A stretch of 64,000 nucleotides of DNA from Neofusicoccum parvum (taxonomy: Eukaryota; Ascomycota; Dothideomycetes; Botryosphaeriales; Botryosphaeriaceae), in the NCBI GenBank assembly GCA_020912385.1, contig CP087215.1:1240001-1304000 (forward strand), read 5' to 3'. The position numbers and the translations under genes were made by a program. Below the pieces are notes generated by a model. The model did no database searches, was not told where the DNA came from, and worked only from the letters and a program-made list of their open reading frames with translations. This document shows, piece by piece, positions 55,035 to 64,000 of this stretch. Every line of letters starts with the position of its first letter. The stretch's first letter is position 1.

Positions 55035-58000
55035 ATGAGGATCGTGGAAGTAGTCATAGACGTGCGTCGTGTCTGCTCTCCGCCCCTGCGCATTACTCAC
55101 TGACCCCACACAGGGCTTCAAGTCGTACGCCGTCCGTACCGTCATCTCCGGATGGTGAGCAGCCCTCCAGCGCTTCCTGCCCACACACGCGCGACGACTG
55201 ACACACCGCTGCAGGGACGAGAGCTTCAATGCCGTCACCGGTCTGAACGGCTCCGGAAAGTCCAACATCCTCGACTCAATATGCTTCGTCCTCGGCATCA
55301 CCAACATGACGACCGTCCGCGCGCAGAACCTGCAGGTGCGACCCGCCGGAACAACACACAATCGTTTGGGGTGGCTGACGAGGAGGAAAATATAGGATCT
55401 CATCTACAAGCGCGGCCAGGCCGGTGTCACCAAGGCTTCCGTGACCATTGTCTTCGACAACTCGGATAAAAGCAAGTCGCCCATCGGCTTCGAGGAGTAC
55501 TCCCAGATCTCCGTGACGCGCCAGATCGTGCTCGGCGGCACCAGCAAGTACCTCATCAACGGTCACCGTGCGCAGCAGCAGACCGTCCAGAACCTCTTCC
55601 AGTCCGTCCAGCTCAACATCAACAACCCGAACTTCCTGATTATGCAGGGTCGCATCACCAAGGTCCTGAACATGAAGGCAGTCGAAATTCTGGCCATGAT
55701 TGAGGAAGCCGCCGGCACGCGCATGTTCGAGGACAGACGAGACAAGGCGTTCAAGACAATGGCGAAGAAGGACATGAAGCTGCAGGAAATTGCGGATTTG
55801 CTGAAGGATGAGATCGACCCGAAGCTGGAAAAACTTAGGGCGGAGAAGAGAGCTTTCCTCGATTTCCAGCAAACACAAAACGACGTCGAGCGATTGACGA
55901 GGCTAGTCGTGGCACACGACTACCTCAAATACAAGAACAAGCTGAAGAGATCTGTGGAAGATTTGGAAAGTAAGAAGCAGCGGGAGAAAGACCTCGAGGA
56001 GTCCATTGAGCGGATGAAAAATGAGATCGAGATGCTGAAGGAGGACATCAAGAAAGTCAAGAGCACTAGAGAAAAGGAGCTGCGCAAAGGCGGTAAATTC
56101 CAGGGCTTGGAAGAGGAGGTCAAGAAACACTCGCACGAGATGGTCCGGTTGACGACCGTCATCGACCTCAAGAAATCCAGTTTGACCGAGGAAACTGATA
56201 AGCGCAAGAAGCTTCAGAAGACCGTCAAAGAACTTGAGACCCAACTTAAGGAAAAGAGCAAGATTTACCAGCAACTCCAGCAGAAGTACAACACCTCGCA
56301 CGCAGAATTGACCAAGCAGACCGAGGAGGTCGAGAAGAAGGAGGAGCTTATCCAGACTCTTCAGACCGGCGTTGCATCTAGAGAAGGACAGGAGAGTGGT
56401 TACCAAGGCCAGCTTCAAGACGCGAGAAATCGTGTCAGTTCTGCTCAAACAGAACAAGAGCAGGCCAAGCTCAAGATTTCCCATCTCGAGAAGCAGATCA
56501 AGGAGGCGGAGCCGAGGGCAAAGAAGGCCAAAGAGCAGAATTCGGGTCTTCTCAAGGAGCTGGAGGGTCTGCGGAAGCAGGCTCAAAAGCTCGAAGGTGA
56601 TCTCAGCAGGCTTGGTTTTGAGCCTGGTAAGGAGGAGGACATGTACAAGGAGGAGTCACAGCGGCAACAGCGCATCCGAGAGCTCCGGGAACAGTCTGAT
56701 GCTTTGAGGCGGAAGGTTGCCAACATCGACTTCAGCTACAACGATCCCTCGCCGAACTTTGACAGATCAAAGGTTAAGGGCCTCGTTGCTCAGCTTTTCA
56801 CTCTCGGGAAAGAGCATACTAGAGCTGGTACTGCACTGGAGATTTGTGCCGGCGGTCGCCTGTACAACGTTGTTGTAGACACCTCCGAGACTGGTACGCA
56901 GCTTCTCCAGAACGGTAGACTGAAGAAGCGTGTGACGATCATTCCTTTGAACAAGATTGCCGCCTTCAGGGCTTCCGCACAGGTGAGAACAACATTTTTG
57001 GGATTGTAGTGAGACCTCGCTGACTTTTTGCCAGAAAATTGGCGCAGCTCAAAACATTGCTCCTGGAAAGGTTGACCTTGCATTGTCTCTCATTGGGTAC
57101 GATGATGAGGTGACAGCTGCCATGGAGTACGTCTTCGGCTCTACTCTGGTCTGTGAAGACGCCGAAACAGCCAAGCGTGTTACCTTCGACCCAGCGGTGC
57201 GGATGAAGAGTGTCACACTTGAGGGTGACGTTTATGATCCGTCCGGCACCTTGTCCGGTGGCAGCTCACCCCAGACGAGCGGTGTTCTTGTGACATTGCA
57301 GAAGCTGAACGAGCTCACCAAGGAGCTCAAGTCTCAAGAGCAAGCTCTTGGTATGCTCCAATCAACAATGGCGAGGGAAAAGAAGAAGCTCGACTCCGCC
57401 AAGAAGATCAAACAGGAGCTTGATTTGAAGTCTCATGAGATCAAACTGGCGGAGGAGCAGATCAACAGCAACTCCTCATCTTCGGTAAGGAAACAAAGCC
57501 GACAGATCATATGCAAGGGTACTGACACAACTTAGATTATCCAAGCTGTTGAGGAGATGAAAGGAACTATCACGCAGCTGAAGCAGAACATCATTGATGC
57601 GAAAACACGACACGACGAATCATCCAAGGAAGTCAAGCGTATCGAGCGCGACATGAACGAGTTCAGCAGTAACAAGGACAGCAAGCTCGCAGAGCTGCAG
57701 AAATCCCTCGATCAATTAAAGAAGGCACTGGCCAAAAACTCTGCCTCTATCAAGCCTCTTCAGCAGGAAATGCGAGAAGCCATGCTTGAGTCTGAGCAAA
57801 CCGGCAGTGATTTGGCCGCTGCCCAGGAGCAAGTCCAAGACGCGGACACAACTCTGGCTGCGCAGCAGGATGAGATCGATACCTTGATTCGCGAACAAGC
57901 GACAGCAAAGGACGCACACGACATCGCAGCCGCACAGCTAGAAGACGAGCAGGCGAAACTAACTGGTTTCGACGACGAGCTGCGTGCGCTTGACGATGCA

Positions 58001-58849
58001 GTGAGCACCAAGTCGAAGCTTATCACCGAGGAGGGTCTAGAGCTGCAAAAGCTTGGTCACCAAATCGAGAAGTTTGACAAGGAGCTACAAGGCGCGCGAC
58101 AGGCTGTCGCAGCATTGGAGAAAGAACATGAGTGGATCGTCGACGAGCAGGAGCACTTCGGGCGTTCGGGCACGCCCTACGATTTCTCGGGCCAGAACAT
58201 GTCGGAGTGCAAAGCAACACTCAAGAACCTGACAGAGCGGTTCCAGGGCATGAAGAAGAAGATCAACCCGAAGGTCATGAACATGATCGACAGCGTCGAG
58301 AAGAAGGAGGTGTCGCTCAAGAACATGATGCGCACCGTCATCCGCGACAAGCGCAAGATCGAGGAAACCATCACCTCCCTGGACGCATACAAGCGCGACG
58401 CGCTGCAGAAGACGTGGGAGAAGGTCAACGCCGACTTCGGCAACATCTTCAACGAGCTGCTGCCGGGCTCCTTCGCCAAGCTCGACCCGCCCGAGGGCAA
58501 AACGATCGCCGACGGCCTCGAGGTCAAGGTGTCGCTCGGCAAGGTGTGGAAGCAGAGCCTGACGGAGCTCAGCGGTGGCCAGCGCTCGCTGGTGGCGCTC
58601 AGCCTGATTATGGCCCTCCTGCAATTCAAGCCCGCGCCCATGTACATTCTGGACGAGGTCGACGCCGCGCTCGACCTGAGCCACACGCAGAACATCGGCC
58701 GCCTGATCAAGACGCGCTTCAAGGGCAGCCAGTTCATCGTCGTGTCGCTGAAGGACGGCATGTTCCAGAACGCGAATCGCATCTTCAGGACAAGGTTCAG
58801 CGACGGCACGAGCGTGGTGCAGGCGCTCACGCCGGCGGATCTGAAGTAG
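55035..58849 (+). CDS. SMC2: SMC2, condensin core ATPase
   Basis: Exons 55035-55061, 55114-55154, 55215-55335, 55396-56982, 57035-57484 and 57536-58849 join to 1179 residues, the usual SMC2 length. SMC2 pairs with SMC4 in condensin, which compacts mitotic chromosomes in the nucleus. The N-terminus [20 protein letters not shown] is diagnostic. Walker A GLNGSGKS lies at 32-39, then [20 protein letters not shown], typical of SMC2. Long coiled coils run about 165-510 and 680-1010, split by the hinge at about 520-680 ([27 protein letters not shown]). The ABC signature LSGGQ is at 1087-1091, with Walker [13 protein letters not shown] soon after. The first two exons are tiny (27 and 41 bases), so automatic predictions may miss them. 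Donor and acceptor sites are canonical and all phases agree. Confidence 0.97.
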
Positions 58850-61706
58850 GCAAGGAAAAGGACAAGGCATTGACGGTGGCATTTGCGTGGGGTTTACCGG
58901 AGTTCTGGAGGGTCGAGGGCATCCATCAGGCACTTGTGGATGTTGGGATACTGGGATGCGCCGGCGCTGGTACACGGGGTGTCTTCCGTCAAACGATGTT
59001 GATACCAGGCGTTTTTGTGTTTGTAACGGACGAATTGGCGTGTGCAAAGCATTGTTCATCATGATGAGGGCTGTGAGTACTCATGCCGCCGCTTGTGGAT
59101 TGGTCTTAGCGCTCGTTCCGGATACAGAGGATGCTGCAGCGGTCGACTAGCGTGGACATGTTCGCTCAACCTCTGCCGCTAAACGGACGGAGTGAGTTGA
59201 GGCTTGTGGCCGACTGCTGTGGTGTAAGCTCTCGGGAATGATTGGGGTTGGATGGGCAATTCGGCTCGAATAACTACCTGGCATGATCAAAGAGTGGGAC
59301 AGTGCTGTCGAAGAGCAGTGTTGTCTTCGCGCTAGCCGTCGGCTACAATTTCGGCATAAAATCGGGCGGGTGAGATGTGCACGCAGGCCAGTCGGTGGCG
59401 TTGCTGCTTCCTTCCTATCCTTTCTGTCAGCCATCATCGCCGCACAACGCTTCTTTCAACTTCAAGTAGTACTGCCACCGCACCGGTGCCTCGAGCCTGA
59501 GCATTCTCCATTGATGCAGGCGCCCGCCCGCCGTCTGCTTCTCGCCGCTCTTTCTGACTCGCCCTGTCCATCGCACCAAACCTCCTCTCCAATCAAACAC
59601 GCCGCCTGTCCCGCTTGTGTAACCCGCCTCGGACCGTCTCGAACAGCTGCGCGTTCGTCCCAATGCTTCGCAACAGGCATACTTGCCGCCCCCGGGACGA
59701 AAGGCCAAACTATTGTTTCCACTGCGGAACCCGTCTTCCTCCTTCCGCTCCGAACGGCACCCGGGCCGTATATTTGTGACCAATCGCCTCACCGACGGCA
59801 TGGATACTTCACCCAGCAAGCGGTATCAAGCCGTTACAGAAAGCCTTTACCCGCGTAACCGAACCATATCCACCTGTTGCCGACTGCAGGTCGTGTTGAG
59901 TAACCAACCAAGCGGCGTGGAGAGCGTAGAAGCGCTCTTGTGTCGTGGAAAGAGAAGCACGCTTGTCTGGGGGGATTTCGGCCTAATTGCCTTGACCGGG
60001 TGGGCCCAGTTGCAGATGAGCCAGGATGCCTGGCCAGAGAAGATCCATGATGTTCGCTGCAACTCCAGAAAAACGTGGGCGACGGATGACCTGCAGCAAC
60101 GTGCTTGACGGCACGTCGAGTCAGTGTTCCCAACGTTGTTGGCTCCGCTACCTGCCTCAACGCGTGTGTGGGGCCTAGAACGACCGGTCAATGACTGCCA
60201 CGACCTGATGCGTCATTCCCTAGAAGCCTGTGCAGACCACCCAGCCTGCTTGTCTGTCGCACCTGGAGGCGACTGCTGTTCACTCACGCTGGTTCGATAA
60301 GGGAAGAGATGGGTTTCGACCAATCTCTCAACCTGTCATATACACCAAGGCAACAACCGTTGTACAGTCACGACACCGTATCACGGCCACGACGATCTCC
60401 CAGCATGCTGCGGTCGCGCCCTACGTTTTATTTGGCCGCACACATAAAGAGTGCGCCTTCTCGGGGCACAGCAGCTCAGGAGACCCACCATTTCAGCCTA
60501 CGCATCACTGAACCCATGAGCTGCCACTCCACCATTCGTCTGCCTCACAGTCTCGCTTCATCGCCGGTCACGCAGGCAACTGCTGATCCTTGGTGGCCAC
60601 CAAGAGAGTCAGACTTCGTTCTAAGAAATGGGGCAATGAGGCCCCCTCCGCTCGACAGGACAACAGATTTCACTGACACGGCCACTCAGGTGTCCAACCG
60701 CCGTCGGCGCTCATGGGCTGGCTCTGGAATTCACTGCATACCTTGCAGAAGGTTCGTCGTTGGCATTCCAATGACTCCCCGATGCCTTTCGCTCCCCGAA
60801 GCCGTCCAATCGTTCATCCATGCAGCCGCCCTGTTTTTCGGTACGTTGTCAGCTTTGCATTCTACCTCCGTAACGGTGTCCCATCTGCATGATATGCAAG
60901 CGCGGCAGCTGTGGTCTGATCACCGATCCTTCCGGTATAGCCCGCGGGAATGGAGCACCAGCCCGTCTCTATGGCCTTTCCCCCCACGGCGGCTCGACCC
61001 GGATCCAGGTTCCTGGACGCACTTGTACCATCGCGGCTATAATCTTTCGCCCTACAGTCCAACTACGAGGGTCAGTTTCATAGCTCAAAAGTAAGGCTTG
61101 CGCTAGCGGGATGCCGCCTCACCGCTTGTTCTTGAACCGAGCTTCCAGGATGAGGCCGTGCCGCCGACGATCACAAAAGCAAAGAGGGAGTGGTACCCGT
61201 CTCCGCGATCTAGCTTTATCGTGAAATACGGTCTGTACCGCTTCCCCCATATTGCCTGACAGGCTCGAGGGCCATAAATGTGGTGGTTGGGTTGCCAGCA
61301 CGTTCCAGCTTCATCCGGTCCTGGCGGTGACAGAATCGACCTGTTTGCCACTCAACCTAGCCATCGGGCCCATTCTGCAACCTCAGACGCAGAGTTGTCT
61401 TGCAGTCTTGCCGCCGTCTCGTGTCATTACGCGTGTCGCTGGTTTCATTCCGTCTCCTGTGGCCCAGGAGTAGGCGACCCGCAGCCAGCTGACGCCCTGG
61501 AATCCTGTCATCCGCTGATAGGTTTGCGGGCAGGACCCAGCCAGCCGTGTGCGCGCCTCGCATGCACCACCGGATCGTTTGCCTTCTTTCTAGGCGTGAG
61601 TTTGCGGCTCTTAGTCCGTGGGCAGGTTAAATGAGAGCCGATGGCCATTCTTCACTAGCAGCTCCTCACCGGGACACTCATTCAGTTCCGTCTCTCCAGT
61701 CCATCA
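58850..61706. other. Long gene-poor stretch, about 2.86 kb
   Basis: Mixed-composition DNA between SMC2 and the proline-rich protein gene. Short frames on both strands (for example 59283-59858 and 60309-61094) lack splice-consistent structure, signal or membrane segments, or family motifs. I see no tRNA, tandem repeat or short inverted-end element. The last few hundred bases are probably the promoter of the next gene. Confidence 0.4.
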
Positions 61707-63269
61707 ATGGACGAATTCGACGATCTTGTCATCATTGATTACAGCTCCGTATCCGGTTCTCCTGTTGGCTCCGCTACTAGTGATCTAGACACTTCCAAAA
61801 TGGCCATGCCCTTCCGAAACAAGCCGTCAGAGGAGCACCCAATAACGGAAGAGAGCCCGCCATCCCCTGTGTTGATTCCTCAGCAGCCGGAAGAGGTCCG
61901 TTCACAGTCAGAAGAGAAGGATCTGTGTGACAAACCATTTCAGGCTTACGAAGATGACAAGTCAGTTGCCGAGGAGGGGAAGAGCGGTGAAGACGAAGAC
62001 TTGAAACCTGAAGAGAAGGGAGACGAGCAGCTGAAATGTTCCGAGTTCTCTGACCATTCGGTCTCGCAGTATCGTCAACAGGATGATTCAGTCGCGAATT
62101 CACGAGTCTCTGAGGGGCCTGCTCAACTTGAAGACAGTCACTTCCAAGACGATGAAAGACCTCGGCCTCCTCGAAGATCCTCTTATTCACCACCGTCACC
62201 GCCACGATGCCACCGTGAAGGCTCCTGGGGCGTTCCTCCACCGCCGCCACCTCCACCTCCCCCGATAATATTCCAAGGCCATCTACCTCCTCCGCCTCCT
62301 CCGCCTCCTCCATTCAACCGTGGTCCTATACATCGTCCTATCGCAGGAGCATACCCACCTCCACCTCCTCCCCCTCCTCCCCCACCTCCACCAATGTCGT
62401 TGTGGGATGTACCCTCGCCAGCCTGCGTCCCGCCACCGCCACCGCCCCCTCCCATCAACATGGTCGGACCAGCTGCGCGTAAGCGACGTGGCGGCGTGAA
62501 CGAACTGGAAATCGTCGAGTCCGCGTCCGACCTGCGTCCTCGCATGACATACAACAATGGGAACAACACCACCACACAGCCGCTGGAGCGCGTCGTGCGC
62601 CTCCCAGCCGGCGGGCCCGCGCGCCGCGCAGCCCTGACGCACCACGCGGCCACCCCGTTCGACCTGAACACGCACCTCTGGCTGCTGCAGCACGGCGAGC
62701 CCGACCGCTGGTATACGCGCCCGTCCTCAGCGCAGCTCCGCCGCTTCCGGCAACTGGCCGCGCTCGACGCGGGCGACGACGCCGCCACGCTCCTCAACGC
62801 AACCTGCACCGCCAACGCACGCCCCGCCCCCGCCGACGTCGTGCGCATCGCGGCCGGCCCGGTCATGGGCGCGGCAGCCGCCGCCGCCGACGACGACGAC
62901 GACATCGACGCCTTCCTGACCTTCTACATGGTCATCGAGGCGCCCCGCGCGGCGTCGCCGCCCGCGGACGACCGCCTCGACCACTTTGCCCCCTACCCGC
63001 CGGCCCCGCCCCTCGCCCCCGCCGGCTGCAGGGGCGAGGACCGCGTCTACCGCGTTGAGCGCGCCGGCAGCGCCGCCGCCTGCGCAGCCGCTGCGTACCA
63101 CAACGCCGCGCTGAGGGGCTGGAGCACGGTGTTTTGCTGCGCGGTGGCGGGCGAGGCGGAGTGGGCGGGGGTGCGCGCGGACGGGTTGAGGGGGTTTGAG
63201 AGGGTGAGGGGGGTGGATGGGTTGGTGGGTGGGGAGGGGAAGGGGGGTGGGTTGAAGGTTTGGTATTGA
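61707..63269 (+). CDS. Proline-rich protein with acidic N-terminus, function unknown
   Basis: A single exon of 520 residues starting MDEFDDLVIIDYSSVSGSP. Residues 1-155 are acidic and disordered (Glu/Asp/Ser). Residues about 155-255 hold four uninterrupted proline runs (about 10, 9, 13 and 8 prolines) joined by short hydrophobic linkers, the kind of tract that binds profilin or WW/SH3/EVH1 domains. A basic patch AARKRRGG follows. The last 240 residues look folded: PFDLNTHLWLLQHGEPDRWY, LRRFRQLAALDAGDD, DIDAFLTFYMVIEAP and GWSTVFCCAVAGEAEW. Formin FH1 comes to mind for the proline tract, but no FH2 domain is present. Base use changes sharply: mixed GC in the first half, extreme GC in the second. 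The family is unknown. Confidence 0.7.
   Translation: MDEFDDLVIIDYSSVSGSPVGSATSDLDTSKMAMPFRNKPSEEHPITEESPPSPVLIPQQPEEVRSQSEEKDLCDKPFQAYEDDKSVAEEGKSGEDEDLKPEEKGDEQLKCSEFSDHSVSQYRQQDDSVANSRVSEGPAQLEDSHFQDDERPRPPRRSSYSPPSPPRCHREGSWGVPPPPPPPPPPIIFQGHLPPPPPPPPPFNRGPIHRPIAGAYPPPPPPPPPPPPPMSLWDVPSPACVPPPPPPPPINMVGPAARKRRGGVNELEIVESASDLRPRMTYNNGNNTTTQPLERVVRLPAGGPARRAALTHHAATPFDLNTHLWLLQHGEPDRWYTRPSSAQLRRFRQLAALDAGDDAATLLNATCTANARPAPADVVRIAAGPVMGAAAAAADDDDDIDAFLTFYMVIEAPRAASPPADDRLDHFAPYPPAPPLAPAGCRGEDRVYRVERAGSAAACAAAAYHNAALRGWSTVFCCAVAGEAEWAGVRADGLRGFERVRGVDGLVGGEGKGGGLKVWY
63183..63252 (+). other. G-tract run at the end of the proline-rich gene
   Basis: A chain of at least six G-runs of three to six (GGGTGAGGGGGGTGGATGGG, then GGTGGGTGGGGAGGGGAAGG) crosses the last codons. 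It satisfies the simple G-quadruplex pattern on the coding strand. Confidence 0.5.
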
Positions 63270-64000
63270 TTGGTGTTTGGGTGGGAAGGGGTTGGATGGG
63301 GAGGAGAAGTTGTTCTCTTGGTTGGTTTTTAGTGGGAAGAGGGGTTTTGAGGGTGATTGGAAACAGATGGGAGGGATCGTGTGGTGGTGTCCGAGAGAGG
63401 CCTCTCGGGCCTGGATTGATCTTTTCGGGCCGCTTTGATTAGGAGGGCTGTGTCCGCCACCAGTGAGATGTTGGCTACAAGCACCTTCTCGAGTCTAGAC
63501 ATAGTCTCGACGAGGGGTGGGTTGGTGAAAGAGCCAGTGATGTAGCAGTGGCAACCAGCCTCGCTTGTGGGAAACCGAGGTCGCTGGTGAGTGGACTTTC
63601 AGTCAGTGTGTTGTGCCACCTAAATTGCATGGAGTCTGATTCATTGGAGTTAGAGGCGTTCGTGTCAGGATGGACGGCAAGTTTGCGCTGGCCGCTGTTC
63701 AGGGGTGGGGAAGTGATGATCAGGGAGATTGGTGAGCTCAGCGTGTTCTCTCTCTTATTATCCTAAAGGGTGCTTGGAGCCCGAGTCTGTCGTTCCAGTC
63801 ATATCCACTCCTCGCTCTTCAGAAAGGATCGGGTAAGACGCTCCTGAGCTGAAACACGGGGAATCTCCTTATTGGATGTCAGGGCTGCTGAGAAGTGGTC
63901 AGCATCCTTTCAGTACTTTCATTTACCGCTTTTCGGCATATATCCTTTGGCTGCCAACTTAGAATCAATTCTTATTCCTACTCCCCACGTCTATCTCGAT
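63270..64000. other. 3' region to the window edge
   Basis: The first 150 bases are still G-rich (3' UTR). The rest is mixed sequence with only short frames. No feature is supported up to the edge. Confidence 0.45.

Noticed and set aside
58085..59064. 310-325-codon frames on both strands overlapping the end of SMC2
   Set aside because: They are shadows of the SMC2 head domain, whose signature and Walker B motifs are in the real frame.
60533..60542. CATTCGTCTG match to the short element end
   Set aside because: No matching second end within 80 bases and flanks do not agree.
60309..61094. 261-codon plus-strand frame
   Set aside because: No motif, signal, membrane segment or codon-bias support; composition is like the surrounding non-coding DNA.

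Overview
The window is nuclear DNA of a filamentous ascomycete (Pezizomycotina; Dothideomycetes is my best guess, by inference only). Most genes carry short GT-AG introns of about 45-70 bases, and coding exons are GC-rich. The gene set is typical of these fungi: galactose-1-phosphate uridylyltransferase, Erg28, a Yap-like bZIP factor, a cutinase-family esterase, an NmrA-like protein and homeobox/C2H2 factors. I rebuilt exons by hand, and nearly every multi-exon model closes exactly in frame.

Layout. 0-13 kb is dense with conserved genes: a partial nuclear protein, leukotriene A4 hydrolase/aminopeptidase, a RanBP3/Yrb2-type Ran-binding protein, a YIPF6/Yip4 Golgi protein, GALT, the 3-ketoacyl-CoA reductase of fatty-acid elongation, and Erg28. 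13-29 kb is sparser: a doubtful acidic-tail gene, a bZIP factor, an iron-type alcohol dehydrogenase, a divergent triosephosphate-isomerase paralogue, methylenetetrahydrofolate reductase, a small lysine-rich protein and a small secreted cysteine protein. 29-41 kb is an accessory block. Two paralogous homeobox plus C2H2 transcription factors flank an NmrA-like gene and a secreted esterase. Next to them is an uncharacterised gene whose frame is cut by one TGA. 41-51 kb has a long-chain acyl-CoA synthetase and a protein-lysine methyltransferase that share a promoter, then a region of decayed genes including a lactonase relic. 51-59 kb has a peroxisomal-type enoyl-CoA hydratase, a DhaL-type kinase with a degenerate N-terminal half, and the condensin ATPase SMC2. 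A proline-rich protein of unknown function ends the window.

How genes may work together. KAR and ERG28 are ER lipid-synthesis genes fired from one 448-base divergent region. The acyl-CoA synthetase and enoyl-CoA hydratase point to fatty-acid activation and oxidation. The iron-ADH, the TIM paralogue and the DhaL kinase would all fit handling of C3/C4 sugar phosphates, but this is inference.

The most unusual non-coding signal is a family of about 75-base elements. They share inverted ends around GCATTCGTCYGG and occur at five intergenic places (about 21.1, 27.2, 50.9, 54.4 and 54.7 kb).
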